DNA of 64,000 nucleotides from Orenia metallireducens (GCF_001693735.1 NZ_LWDV01000007.1:147617-211616); one strand, 5' to 3'; counted from the stretch's first letter, positions 16,734 through 25,717 are shown. Made by a program: numbers and translations. The notes: generated by a model from the sequence alone, not told the origin.

Positions 16734-17326
16734 TAATCTTCCCTCGCTTCAATATCCATTAGTATCCATTCAACTGCATCAAATAAGTCTTCAGCTATAT
16801 AGTCAGGCTCTACCTTCCAATTATCTTGTGCATTTTGGTAATCTCCCATTCCATAGCCAGTCAAAACTAAAATACCTTTAGCTCCTACTCGATGAGCTAC
16901 CTCAACATCACTTATCTTATCACCAATCATATAGGATTTTTTTAAATCTACGCCAAACTCTTCTTTCCCCTGTAATAACATTCCAGGTTCTGGTTTGCGA
17001 CAGTTACATTCTTTCTTAAACTTACCTTCTCCTACCCGAGGATGATGATGGCAATAATAGATTGCATCTAAATAAGCCCCTTCAGATTTTAATAACTCTT
17101 CTAATCTATTATGAACTTGTCCAATCATCTCTTCTTTAAAATAACCTCTAGCAACACCTGCTTGATTAGTTGCTAAGATTGCTTTAATTCCAGATTGATT
17201 TAATTTCTTGATTGCTAGTCCACTTCTTGGAAGCAATTCATATCTATTAGGATGATTTACATAACCAATCTCTTTACTTACTGTTCCATCTCTATCCATA
17301 AAAACCGCTACATCACTTAAATCCAT
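16733..17326 (-). CDS. gmhB: D-glycero-beta-D-manno-heptose 1,7-bisphosphate 7-phosphatase (GmhB)
   Basis: HAD-family phosphatase that removes the 7-phosphate in ADP-heptose synthesis. The 197-residue protein has the HAD nucleophile motif FMDRDGTVSKE near residue 9, motif II ATNQAGVARG near residue 52, the zinc-binding CHHHPRVGEG...CNCRKPEPGM near residues 92-115, and MIGDKISDVEVA near 138. It is followed by rfaE1 with one base of overlap and preceded by a small barrel protein gene 19 bases away. The presence of this pathway is strong evidence for an LPS-bearing outer membrane. Confidence 0.95.
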   Translation of the reverse strand: MDLSDVAVFMDRDGTVSKEIGYVNHPNRYELLPRSGLAIKKLNQSGIKAILATNQAGVARGYFKEEMIGQVHNRLEELLKSEGAYLDAIYYCHHHPRVGEGKFKKECNCRKPEPGMLLQGKEEFGVDLKKSYMIGDKISDVEVAHRVGAKGILVLTGYGMGDYQNAQDNWKVEPDYIAEDLFDAVEWILMDIEARED

Positions 17327-17345
17327 CTAAATAAACCCCTCTTCC

Positions 17346-17927
17346 TTAAAAATAATATCTAGTTCCAATATTTAAACCTTCAGTATCCTCTTGTCCTGAA
17401 AACTTTCTATGTCCAACCTCTAAGTATATATTTTCAGTTAATCTATAATCAAAGCCTAGCATATATCCTAAATAATTACTATCTTTCTTTAATAAGACAT
17501 CTATTCCTAAATTTAAATCTAAAAGTTTATTCTCTTTTTTAGAATATAAAACACCAATTCGCGGATAACCTTCCTCAAAATCAGTGTGATAACCTACAAC
17601 AGCAGTTACATCATAATCAAGCTCATTTACAATATTAAGTTTAGCATTAATATCTAATTTGTTATCTTTCTCATCATCAATACTTTGATCATCAGACTCA
17701 CCAATATAAGTATATATTCCCTCAATTCCAAAGTTTGAAGATAATCCAAATTCTGTTTCTAGATTTAAAGCTCTAATCTCTCCATCTAAAACTTGAATTC
17801 CATAGGCTAAAGAAGAATCTCCTTTACCTATTTCAGCCTGTGACATAGCATTAGCACTACCACTATTAAAAACAGCCATAAAGCAGAATACTAACAATTG
17901 TATAATTAGTACATTTTTTATTCTCAC
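17346..17927 (-). CDS. Small outer-membrane beta-barrel protein
   Basis: A 193-residue secreted protein. A signal peptide is clear: basic start MRIKN, hydrophobic IIQLLVFCFMAVF, then GSANA-MS as a likely cleavage site near residue 27. The rest alternates polar and hydrophobic residues in strand-length blocks and ends with an aromatic tail, TRYYF, the classic C-terminal Phe of outer-membrane barrels. Start is GTG at 17927, 7 bases after GGAGG. It lies 19 bases upstream of gmhB and 12 bases downstream of the HD-GYP gene. No family is recognised; the barrel call is from pattern. Confidence 0.7.
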   Translation of the reverse strand: MRIKNVLIIQLLVFCFMAVFNSGSANAMSQAEIGKGDSSLAYGIQVLDGEIRALNLETEFGLSSNFGIEGIYTYIGESDDQSIDDEKDNKLDINAKLNIVNELDYDVTAVVGYHTDFEEGYPRIGVLYSKKENKLLDLNLGIDVLLKKDSNYLGYMLGFDYRLTENIYLEVGHRKFSGQEDTEGLNIGTRYYF

Positions 17928-17939
17928 TATGAGTCCTCC

Positions 17940-19004
17940 TTAATTATAGATTACCCTACTTATCTTAAAGTTATCATTATGTATCAGATCAACCTCTTTA
18001 ATATCTTCTATCTTATTACCATGCTCATCTTTAATGATTCTAACAATAGGTCGGCTCAAATCCTCTTTGTTAACATCTACTACTATGCCAACTTGATTAT
18101 TACTCAATTCTACCATTGCTCCTACTGGGAAAATAGCTACATGCTTAAGTAAAGCATCTACACATTCAGGATTTAATTTAACCCCCTTTAATTCATTGAT
18201 AATCTTTAAAGCCTCATGGGGCATTAATTTACGCTTATAAACTCTATCACTAGTTAAAGCATCATAAATATCAGCTACTGTAACTATCTGAGCCCATTTG
18301 CTAATCTCTTCACCTTTAAGACCTCTTGGATAGCCAGATCCATCAACATATTCATGATGTTGATAAGCAATATGTGCAGAAAGAATACTTATCCCTGCTA
18401 CTTCTCTAATAATATGATAGCCATAGGTTGAATGCTTCTTAACCTCCTCATATTCTTCTTCTGTTAGCTTACCTGGTTTCATAATTATATCTTTATCTAC
18501 TTTAATCTTACCTACATCATGTAAAAATGCCCCTATTGCTATTTTCTTAACATCTTCTCTTGTATAGTTAAAATGTAATGACATTAAAATTGACAGTATT
18601 GTTACACCAACAGAGTGCTGAAAAGTATAACTATCGTAAGTTCTAATATCATTTAAGTGTATAACTACATGATTTTGTAGAAGAATCTCATCTAAAATAC
18701 TATCTACTGCCTGATTAACCTTAGCAAGGTCAATTTCTGAGCCAGATTTAATAGATTCCATAGTATTCTTTACAACTCTGATTGCTTCTAATCTTGTTTT
18801 ATCAGAGATAGGTTCTGGGGCCTTTACATCTGGAAAATTATCATCCATAATATAAATTTCAGGTATATTCATCTTTTTTAGTCGCTCAATATAATTATCT
18901 TTTAAAGCCATACCTGCACCAAGTAATAATTGTCCTGATTCATTGTAAATTGTCTTTGCTAGTTTCATTCCTTCTTCTAACTTATCAATTGGAATCGGCT
19001 TCAT
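17940..19004 (-). CDS. HD-GYP cyclic-di-GMP phosphodiesterase-like protein
   Basis: Probably hydrolyses cyclic di-GMP to control surface or motile life. The 354-residue protein starts with a DUF3391-like segment (MKPIPIDKLEEGMKLAKTIY) and has an HD-GYP domain at about 140-290: HSVGVTILS, FLHDVGKI (HD), HHEYVDGSGYPRGLKGEEI (GYP), VADIYDALTSDR. A C-terminal strand-rich tail (VGAMVELSNNQVGIVVDV) follows. I start at the ATG at 19004, which has GGTGGGA 5 bases upstream; a TTG 21 bases earlier lacks one. It heads the run that includes the barrel protein and heptose genes. Confidence 0.88.
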   Translation of the reverse strand: MKPIPIDKLEEGMKLAKTIYNESGQLLLGAGMALKDNYIERLKKMNIPEIYIMDDNFPDVKAPEPISDKTRLEAIRVVKNTMESIKSGSEIDLAKVNQAVDSILDEILLQNHVVIHLNDIRTYDSYTFQHSVGVTILSILMSLHFNYTREDVKKIAIGAFLHDVGKIKVDKDIIMKPGKLTEEEYEEVKKHSTYGYHIIREVAGISILSAHIAYQHHEYVDGSGYPRGLKGEEISKWAQIVTVADIYDALTSDRVYKRKLMPHEALKIINELKGVKLNPECVDALLKHVAIFPVGAMVELSNNQVGIVVDVNKEDLSRPIVRIIKDEHGNKIEDIKEVDLIHNDNFKISRVIYN

Positions 19005-19278
19005 ATTATCCCACCATTTCCTCAATTATTCTAGTTTTATAGCTAACACCTCTTTTTTGTGCTACCCATTTAATCACTAGTTAATAAGATATACCAACTA
19101 CAACATTATAAAGTATAATCCCAAGGTATTGCCTAAAGAGCTTCTATTTATTATAACATATTTGAATCAACAATTCATTTTCAACTTTAAATTTATTATA
19201 AATTTATAATTATAACCTAATCTAGTATTAGTAATAACAAATAATAGCTAAATCATTCATACTAAAATCTACTTTAAT

Positions 19279-19545
19279 TTATTCTTCACCAAATTTGTTA
19301 TTAATAACTTCAATAATCTTATCTAAAGCTGTTTGTTCATCCTTACCATCAGCTCTAATAATAATCTTTTCTCCATAACCAATAGCCAAAGACATAACAC
19401 TTATTATACTTTTTAAATTAGCTTCTCTATTTTCATGAATAATTTGAAGGCTACAATCAAATTTATTAGCTGCATCTATTAATAGTGAAGCAGGTCTTGC
19501 ATGTAATCCAGTCTTATTTTGAATAGTAACTTTTTTAGTTAACAT
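19279..19545 (-). CDS. ptsH: HPr-family phosphocarrier protein
   Basis: Phosphocarrier of the PTS or a regulatory HPr paralog. The 88-residue protein has the active-site His in TGLHARPASLL (His about residue 15) and a Ser in the regulatory-site position, KSIISVMSLAIGYGEKI (Ser about 46), so HPr kinase control is possible. It is monocistronic here, with no enzyme I or HPr kinase in the window, so it could equally be a Crh-like or nitrogen-PTS type carrier. RBS AGAGGTGAT precedes the ATG at 19545. Confidence 0.88.
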   Translation of the reverse strand: MLTKKVTIQNKTGLHARPASLLIDAANKFDCSLQIIHENREANLKSIISVMSLAIGYGEKIIIRADGKDEQTALDKIIEVINNKFGEE

Positions 19546-20205
19546 TCTATCACCTCTTAACTATAATTTTTTTATTATTTCTATATTCAATAAGTAAATC
19601 CCTTTTAAATTTTAATTTTCCACTGTAGTAATGATTATATCAGTTTATAAATGATCTGTTCCTTATAGGCTTCTCATCTCTTCATAAATAATCAACCACA
19701 ATAATATAGTAGTTTATTTACGTGTTTAAAAACAACTATAGCATAGCCAAAAATAAAATGTTTATAGTACTCGAGTAGAATTTTTCATACAAATTTAGAC
19801 ATATATTAATCTCAAAAGATCATAAAATTAAGCTTATATACTATAATAATTATCATTTTTTATTTATATTACTATTTAATTATTATAAATATTTTATTAA
19901 TTTTTACCAAAAAAAATTTATTGATTATAAAAAATTAATATATCCTATAAATTTTCAACTCTAAAACAAAATTTATAATCTCAGACTTTACTCATCATTT
20001 GTTATTAATTACTTCATCACTGTTATCTAACATAAAGTATAGAAGAGTTGCTAAAGCAACTCTTCTAATTAATATTAATCTTCAACTTAAAAGAATCTTT
20101 TCTATAATTTTAATAGTAGATCATTAAATAATTCAGTTTGCCTATTCACAATAAATTTATCTTTAAACTAGTAATTTACTTTCTTATTTTTTGAAAAAGT
20201 AAATC
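19546..20205. other. Long AT-rich gap upstream of HPr gene
   Basis: About 660 bases with no supported gene. It is very AT-rich (long A/T runs at 19840-19950). A hairpin at 20041-20066 is the likely terminator of the zinc-ribbon gene at 20206-20364. Nothing else is recognised. Confidence 0.4.
20041..20066 (-). terminator. Hairpin, probable terminator of small zinc-ribbon gene
   Basis: AGAAGAGTTGC-TTTA-GCAACTCTTCT hairpin about 140 bases after the stop codon. The following T-run is weak (TATACTTTAT), so termination may be partial. Confidence 0.5.
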
Positions 20206-20364
20206 CTATATCCATGGTAAAAATCGGATGATTCCTGAATGTATAGAGATAAATTCAATAATACTTCTACCTTTGAAGTTTTCAAATAATTTCCCACTAC
20301 ACTTCTGGCAGTATTCTTGGAAGGAACTATTTACCTCTCCACAATACCTACACTTAACTTTCAT
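20206..20364 (-). CDS. 52-residue zinc-ribbon protein
   Basis: A small gene with an excellent ribosome site (AAGGAGGGG, 7 bases before the ATG at 20364). The peptide starts MKVKCRYCGEVNSS, with a second pair CQKC at residues 19-22, so it holds one C-x2-C...C-x2-C zinc ribbon of the zinc_ribbon_2 type. The second half is hydrophobic and aromatic (IIEFISIHSGIIRFLPWI) but shorter than a clean transmembrane helix. It is isolated in a long AT-rich gap between HPr and the cold-shock gene. The function is unknown; a membrane-associated zinc-ribbon adaptor is one possibility. Confidence 0.65.
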   Translation of the reverse strand: MKVKCRYCGEVNSSFQEYCQKCSGKLFENFKGRSIIEFISIHSGIIRFLPWI

Positions 20365-20565
20365 GTTATCCCCTCCTTATATAGACTTGTAAACTTATAG
20401 GGTTATATTATATGTTACATTATATTTGGAGGATATTAAAATGTTCCAACTTTTTATTTCAATCTAAGAAATGTAAACCTCATCTAAGAATTAACTTTAA
20501 ATTGAAGTATAGTCGGATAATATGATTAGTAGTTAAAAATATTATAAGTTTTACTCTAAAATTAG

Positions 20566-20605
20566 AAAGAGCAGCCTGTAATTATAATTACAGGCTGCTC
20601 TTTTC
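20566..20605 (-). terminator. Terminator of first cold-shock gene
   Basis: Near-perfect hairpin agagcagcctgtaa-ttata-ttacaggctgctct, 45 bases after the csp stop codon. T-rich on both sides. Confidence 0.8.
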
Positions 20606-20648
20606 TTTAAATAATATCTATATATTACTAATTATAGCTAACACATAA

Positions 20649-20849
20649 TTATAGCTTAACTACATTAGCAGCTTGAGGACCTCTATCTCCCTCAGTAATT
20701 TCAAACTCTACTTCTTGTCCTTCTTCTAAAGTCTTGAATCCTTCATCTTGGATAGATGAAAAATGTACAAACACATCATCTCCAGCTTCTCTTTCAATAA
20801 ATCCATAACCTTTTGCTCCATCAAACCATTTAACTGTTCCTCTTTCCAT
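20649..20849 (-). CDS. Cold-shock protein (CspA family), copy 1
   Basis: Single-stranded RNA/DNA-binding OB-fold chaperone of 66 residues. RNP-1 and RNP-2 motifs are intact: KGYGFIE and DVFVHFS, followed by [11 protein letters not shown] and GPQAANV. A consensus-type promoter is at 20891-20919 and a terminator follows, so it is monocistronic. It is about 80% identical by eye to the second copy at 22275-22475. The short 5' leader (about 40 bases) leaves little room for the long thermosensor leader of E. coli cspA. Confidence 0.96.
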   Translation of the reverse strand: MERGTVKWFDGAKGYGFIEREAGDDVFVHFSSIQDEGFKTLEEGQEVEFEITEGDRGPQAANVVKL

Positions 20850-20890
20850 AAAACTTAACTCCTCCTATTTCTTAACTATTAGTTGATTTC

Positions 20891-20919
20891 ATTATAACAT
20901 AACAAGGAAATATTGGCAA
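20891..20919 (-). promoter_or_regulatory. Promoter of first cold-shock gene
   Basis: Minus strand TTGCCA, 17 bases, TATAAT. Confidence 0.75.
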
Positions 20920-21210
20920 AATTATTTAGTCATTATTACCCGTTAGCTTCATATATTCTAATAATTTTAATAAGTAACTATGATGTTAAACTTTTTATAT
21001 AGAGTTATATATACGGCTACTATCAATTTCAATTTACTAAGTAATTTAGCTAAAAGTTTATATAATACGCGTATTATGTGGGTGATTGTGAAGCTAACCG
21101 TATTCCCAGTTATAGTATATCAAATTATAGAGATTTAATTCTGTAATAAAGAATTTTTTGATAATTATTTTCTTGCTATTAGGTTATAGTGGATAATTAG
21201 TAGCACTAAA
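20920..21210. other. Gap with a 16-base palindrome
   Basis: No gene seen. A perfect palindrome ATAATACGCGTATTAT (21063-21078) stands out because it carries CGCG in an otherwise AT-rich stretch; next to it is TGTGGGTGATTGTGAAGCTAA. It could be an operator or an RNA hairpin for the downstream cold-shock leader. Confidence 0.35.
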
Positions 21211-21684
21211 CTAAATTGAATATCTCCACTCAGTCTCTTTTATTAAGATTGAAACCACTTCTTCTAGATACTTCTGGTCCACTTCATCAAACCTTGCTTT
21301 AATTGGACTATCTATATCCAATACGCCTTTTATTTGATTGTCAATAATAATTGGTACTACAATCTCTGAACTGGAAGCTGCATCACAGGCAATATGTCCA
21401 GAAAAATCATGAACATCTTTGACAACTAAAGTCTCCTTCTTTTCAACAGAAGTACCACATACCCCTTTACCTTTAGCTATTCTAACACAAGCAGATTTCC
21501 CTTGGAAGGGTCCTAACACTAGCTGATCTTCTTTCCATAAATAGAAGCCTGCCCAATTAACTTCTTCTAAATTATTATATAGTACTGCTGAAACATTGGC
21601 TAAGTTAGCCATTAGATCACTCTCAGCTGAGGTCAACCCTTTTACTTGTAAGATTATATTTTGATAGATTTCTTCTTTAGTCAT
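21211..21684 (-). CDS. GAF-domain free methionine-(R)-sulfoxide reductase
   Basis: fRMsr-type GAF protein that reduces free Met-R-sulfoxide. The 157-residue protein has WAGFYLW, GPFQGKSACVRIAKGKGVCGTS and DFSGHIACDAASSSEIVVPI, with the three conserved Cys (about residues 83, 93 and 117) of the active enzymes, and ends in GVLDIDSP. I start at the ATG at 21684 because the first ATG (21690) is only three bases from GGAG. Single gene between the cold-shock and PC4-like genes. Confidence 0.88.
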   Translation of the reverse strand: MTKEEIYQNIILQVKGLTSAESDLMANLANVSAVLYNNLEEVNWAGFYLWKEDQLVLGPFQGKSACVRIAKGKGVCGTSVEKKETLVVKDVHDFSGHIACDAASSSEIVVPIIIDNQIKGVLDIDSPIKARFDEVDQKYLEEVVSILIKETEWRYSI

Positions 21685-21727
21685 ATCCATTAGCTCCTTT
21701 TAGTTATGATAATATAAATATCTTATA

Positions 21728-21952
21728 TTAGCCTAAATTCATACCATTAAGAGTATCTCTTAATCTTTTTAATTCTTCTTTAGTTAAGGTAATACCTTTC
21801 CCCATCTTCTCATGGTCAGGAGCCCAGTCTCTTAAATCATATTTTGCTGCTCTACCATTCCAACTAATAAGGTTTAATTCCTTGGTCCAACCCTTAGGTG
21901 ATTCTGAAATTTTTCCTATCTTTTCAAGAATTTCATACTTTATATTTGCCAT
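21728..21952 (-). CDS. PC4/YdbC-family single-stranded nucleic-acid-binding protein
   Basis: A 74-residue member of the PC4 (p15) family, known as YdbC in Firmicutes, which binds single-stranded DNA or RNA. Visible features: YEILEKIGKISESPKGWTKELNLISWNG, KYDLRDWAPDHEKMGKGITLT and a C-terminal helix KEELKRLRDTLNGM. The start at 21952 (MANIKYEIL) has AAGGAGG 7 bases upstream; earlier in-frame codons read as AT-rich noise. Lies 37 bases upstream of the GAF gene and may be co-transcribed with it. Confidence 0.88.
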   Translation of the reverse strand: MANIKYEILEKIGKISESPKGWTKELNLISWNGRAAKYDLRDWAPDHEKMGKGITLTKEELKRLRDTLNGMNLG

Positions 21953-22188
21953 TAATATCCTCCTTGTTTTATAAGCATTATTAGTAAATTCAATCAAGTA
22001 AATCCATGATATATTTTCTAATAAATAAAAATTATTCTTTAAAGAATAATTTTTGTAGTTCATTATTCTTCTATATTATTTCTATTATTCCTGCCGATAA
22101 ACTTGATTTTTCAATTAATCCCTATAGAAATTAAACTATGGACAGTAAATCTTAAAATATTAACCCTATACCAGTTTCATATATCTAA

Positions 22189-22230
22189 TAAAAAAGAGCC
22201 TCCCAAATAACTTGGAAGACTCCTTTTTTA
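22189..22230 (-). terminator. Terminator of second cold-shock gene
   Basis: Imperfect hairpin GAGTCTTCCAAG-ttat-TTGGGAGGCTC on the minus strand followed by TTTTTTATT. Confidence 0.75.
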
Positions 22231-22274
22231 CCTAAGTAATAATCTATATATTACTGCTTACGCATAATATCCAA

Positions 22275-22475
22275 TTATAACTTAATTACATTTGCTGCTT
22301 GAGGACCTCTATCTCCTTCAACGATATCAAACTCAACAGCCTGACCTTCGTCTAGAGATTTGAATCCGTCACCTTCGATAGCTGAGAAATGTACGAATAC
22401 ATCATTTCCACCTTCTTGTTCAATAAATCCATAACCTTTTTCTGCATTAAACCATTTTACTGTACCTTTGTTCAT
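22275..22475 (-). CDS. Cold-shock protein (CspA family), copy 2
   Basis: A 66-residue OB-fold RNA chaperone with KGYGFIEQ and DVFVHFS RNA-binding motifs. It differs from copy 1 mainly in the N-terminal [14 protein letters not shown] and the EFDIVEGD stretch. It has its own promoter at 22524-22552 and terminator. The two copies are separated by the GAF and PC4-like genes, so this is likely a local duplication. Confidence 0.96.
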   Translation of the reverse strand: MNKGTVKWFNAEKGYGFIEQEGGNDVFVHFSAIEGDGFKSLDEGQAVEFDIVEGDRGPQAANVIKL

Positions 22476-22523
22476 AAAAAATAATTCCTCCTATTTATCG
22501 CCTTGTTAGGCCTTAATGACTTA

Positions 22524-22552
22524 ATTATAGCATATTATATTAATATCGTCAA
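22524..22552 (-). promoter_or_regulatory. Promoter of second cold-shock gene
   Basis: Minus strand TTGACG, 17 bases, TATAAT. Confidence 0.8.
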
Positions 22553-22587
22553 AGAAAATTTAGAAATAAATTTAAAAAAGTCATTTA

Positions 22588-23952
22588 TTATCCTTTGACT
22601 AGTCTTGCTACTGTCTCTACATGCCCAGTATGTGGGAACATATCCACACATTTAACCTCTTCTATCTTATATCCTGCATCTTGAAATTCCTTTAAGTTTG
22701 GTGCCAAAGTCTTAGGATTACAGGATACATAGACCATCTCTTCACATCCAAAATTAATTATCTTCGGTAAAGCTTTAGGATGAATACCTGCACGAGGTGG
22801 GTCAATAATGATTAAATCAGGTTTCTCTTCTAACTCATCGATTTTCTCTAATACATCTCCTGCAATAAAGCGGCAATTATCCAGTCCATTCAACTGAGCA
22901 TTCTCTTTAGCCATCTCCACAGCTTCTTCTACTATCTCAATTCCCACTACCTCTTTCGCTTTAGATGCTACAATCTGCCCAATAGTTCCTGTTCCACAGT
23001 ATAAATCATAGACTAGCTTATTATCAGCATCACCTAAAAATTCTTTGACTACAGAATATAGTTTCTCTGCTCCAAAGGTATTTGGCTGAAAGAAGGAAAA
23101 GGGCTTAACTTTAAATCTTAATCCTAGTAACTCTTCATAATAATGATCTCTACCATAATGAACAATTAATTCTTCACATTTAACAGCATCAGAGAAGTCA
23201 TCATTAATAGTTTGCAAAAATCCAACTAGTTCTCCCTTATAATCTAGCTTTTGCAGCTTTTCACTTAATTCAATAGGATCATGATTTATTTGGGATGTTG
23301 TCACAAGGTTAATTAAAATCTCACCTGTATTCAAACCTTTTCTTACTACCAAGTGGCGTAGATACCCTTCTCTACTTTGAATATGATATTTCTTAAATCC
23401 TTTTTCTCTAAAGTAATCTAAAACCGTTGTTAAAACTAAGGTGAAATCATCATCTACTAGCTTACAACCACCTACACTAATAATATCAAAGCGCCTTGCT
23501 CTAGGATGCATTCCTAATTGAAGTTGTCCATCCCGTTCTAAATCTCCAAAACTGAACTCCATCTTATTTCTATATTCAAAGATACTAGGACTAGGCTCAA
23601 TTCCTAGAAATTTATAATCCTCTATTCCATTTTCATCAAGTAACTTCTTAACTTGCTTTTCCTTATTATCAATCTGTAATTTATACTCGATACTCTGCTG
23701 ACTACATCCTCCACACTCTCCGTAATGAGGGCACTTTGCTTCTATCTCTAAAGGGGAGCTCTCTAGTACTTCTAATAGCTTCCCTTTGTAATGGTTACTT
23801 CTCTTTCTAGCAAGAAAGGTCTTAACCTTCTGCCCTGGTAGAGCATTCTTGACTCTAATCTCATGCCCATCTACATAAGCAACACCTGTATTAGGAAAGA
23901 CAGTATCCTCTATTGTGACCTCTAATACTGCTCTTTTTTTGACTTTAGCCAT
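22588..23952 (-). CDS. RumA/RlmD-type 23S rRNA m5U methyltransferase, copy 1
   Basis: SAM-dependent uracil-C5 methyltransferase of 454 residues. It has an N-terminal TRAM domain (about 1-60), four Cys for a [4Fe-4S] cluster (CPHYGECGGC near residue 75), SAM motif YDLYCGTGTIG near 310, DPPRAGIHPKAL, and the catalytic SCNP (YVSCNPKTL near 405). I start at ATG 23952, which follows AGGAG by 8 bases. It is a paralog of the next gene, as with RlmCD/YfjO in Bacillus; which site each modifies cannot be read from the sequence. Confidence 0.92.
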   Translation of the reverse strand: MAKVKKRAVLEVTIEDTVFPNTGVAYVDGHEIRVKNALPGQKVKTFLARKRSNHYKGKLLEVLESSPLEIEAKCPHYGECGGCSQQSIEYKLQIDNKEKQVKKLLDENGIEDYKFLGIEPSPSIFEYRNKMEFSFGDLERDGQLQLGMHPRARRFDIISVGGCKLVDDDFTLVLTTVLDYFREKGFKKYHIQSREGYLRHLVVRKGLNTGEILINLVTTSQINHDPIELSEKLQKLDYKGELVGFLQTINDDFSDAVKCEELIVHYGRDHYYEELLGLRFKVKPFSFFQPNTFGAEKLYSVVKEFLGDADNKLVYDLYCGTGTIGQIVASKAKEVVGIEIVEEAVEMAKENAQLNGLDNCRFIAGDVLEKIDELEEKPDLIIIDPPRAGIHPKALPKIINFGCEEMVYVSCNPKTLAPNLKEFQDAGYKIEEVKCVDMFPHTGHVETVARLVKG

Positions 23953-24049
23953 AGTTATTTCTCCTCTCATCTTATATATGATAACTATATTTATATATAA
24001 TGGTATAGAAACTTTTAAAAGTGAACTAACCTTTAACTAAGTTAATTAA

Positions 24050-24343
24050 AAAATTATTACGAGAAAGCTTATCAGCTTTTTTCTCGTGTTACTTTTGTCA
24101 TTGCCACAAAAGTAACCAAAAGGTCTAGAAAAAATTCAACTCACTTCGCAACTAAATTATTTATTATTAGTATTAATTAGATTCTTTAATTAAAATTTTA
24201 TTAAAAATTTAAATTTTAGCTCACCTTTTGCTTCGTTCAAACAGGAATTTTTTCGGTCTAAAACCTTTAATTCTCGATTCTAAATTCTCAATTTAAAATA
24301 AAACCGCTATATAAATTAAATTTTACTTTATAACTGTACACCA
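24050..24343. repeat. Dispersed intergenic repeat, copy B
   Basis: Gene-free gap that aligns with 6345-6615. It starts with a hairpin (gagaaagct-tatc-agcttttttctc, 24060-24085) and an inverted pair GTTACTTTTGT-cattgcc-ACAAAAGTAAC, continues CCAAAA, TCAACTCACTTCGCAA, TAATTAAAATTTTATT, TTTTGCTTCGTTCAAACAGG and TTTTTTCGGTCTAAA, and ends with ACTGTACACCATCAACTATC right at the next gene's stop codon. Confidence 0.65.
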
Positions 24344-25717
24344 TCAACTATCAACTCTTTTTATCAACGCTACACTCTCGATATGATAGGTCTGTGGAAA
24401 CATATCTACAGGTTGAACCTCTATAGTCTTATAGCCGTGTTCATCTAGATACTTCAAATCCCTTGCTAAACTACTTGGATTACAGGAGACATAAACTATT
24501 CTCTCAGGCTCTATCTCTACAAAGCTCTTGAGAACATCTTCATGACACCCTTTACGTGGTGGATCTACTATAATTACCTCAGGGATAAAGATCTTCTTAA
24601 GTTCTGGTAAGACCTCTCTTACCTTACCTGCTTGGAAATGACAATTCTCTATTCCATTCAACTGAGCATTCTCTTTAGCAGCTTCAATCGCTTCTTCTAC
24701 AACCTCTATCCCATAAACCTCTTTAGCTTGATCTGCAACATAAAGGGTAATTGAGCCCAATCCACAGTAAGCATCAATTACCTTCTCCTGACCAGTTAAT
24801 CCTGCATACTCTACAGCTTGGTCATATAATACCTTGGCTTGTAAGGTATTGACTTGGAAGAAGGATAGTGGCGATATCTTATACTTAACCTTTCCTATGT
24901 AATCGAAGATATGATCCTCTCCTGCTAAAGTTTTGGTTAATTTACCTAAGACTACATTAGTCTTTTTAGAGTTGATATTATGCTGTACACTAACTAACTC
25001 AGGAATATCAGCCATCAATCTATCAGCTATCTCTCTTCCTTCAGGGAACTTGTTATCTTTAGTAACAAAGATTAACATAGCTTGATTGGTACAGACTCCT
25101 ACCCTAACTACTAGATGTCGCATCAATCCCTTATGAACTTTCTCATCATAAATACTTGTACCATACTCTTCAAGTAATTTTATGGTTTCTCTAGATATTC
25201 TATTAATTAAAGGATGCTGAATCCCACAATCATTAATATCAATAATATCATGGCTTCCAGGTGCATAAAACCCTGTGATCACATTATTATCCTTGTCTAA
25301 TCCCAAAGGAAACTGAGCTTTATTTCGATAAAAGAGGGGATTCTCCATTCCTTTGACAGGATTGATTTTAATATCTTTTAATTTCCCAATTCTCTCAATA
25401 TTATCCCTGACAATCTCCCTTTTATGCTCCAATTGAGCCTGATAATTTATATGTTGAACCTGACACCCTCCACATTCTGTACTAAAGGAACATAATGGAA
25501 TAATTCTATGCTCTGATTCATCAAGAACCTCTAATATCTCACCTCTTCCATAACTCTTCTTAACTTGAATTATCTTTACTCTTACTCTCTCCCCAGGGAT
25601 ACCCTTAGGAACAAAGATAGCAAAACCATCAATTCTTCCTACTACATCTCCTCCATGGGCTAAGCTCTCTAATTCAATAGTTACTACATCTCCAATATTT
25701 ACTGGTCTTTTAGCCAT
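24344..25717 (-). CDS. RumA/RlmD-type 23S rRNA m5U methyltransferase, copy 2
   Basis: A second SAM-dependent uracil-C5 methyltransferase, 457 residues, clearly homologous to copy 1 along its length. TRAM domain at about 1-60, Fe-S Cys motif CSFSTECGGC near residue 78, SAM-binding DAYCGLGSITLY, DPPRKGCHEDVL and the catalytic YVSCNPSSL. An AAGGAGCGAG ribosome site precedes ATG 25717. The two genes are separated by repeat copy B rather than being in a tight operon. Target site is unknown (U747 or U1939 in 23S rRNA are the known ones for this group). Confidence 0.92.
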   Translation of the reverse strand: MAKRPVNIGDVVTIELESLAHGGDVVGRIDGFAIFVPKGIPGERVRVKIIQVKKSYGRGEILEVLDESEHRIIPLCSFSTECGGCQVQHINYQAQLEHKREIVRDNIERIGKLKDIKINPVKGMENPLFYRNKAQFPLGLDKDNNVITGFYAPGSHDIIDINDCGIQHPLINRISRETIKLLEEYGTSIYDEKVHKGLMRHLVVRVGVCTNQAMLIFVTKDNKFPEGREIADRLMADIPELVSVQHNINSKKTNVVLGKLTKTLAGEDHIFDYIGKVKYKISPLSFFQVNTLQAKVLYDQAVEYAGLTGQEKVIDAYCGLGSITLYVADQAKEVYGIEVVEEAIEAAKENAQLNGIENCHFQAGKVREVLPELKKIFIPEVIIVDPPRKGCHEDVLKSFVEIEPERIVYVSCNPSSLARDLKYLDEHGYKTIEVQPVDMFPQTYHIESVALIKRVDS

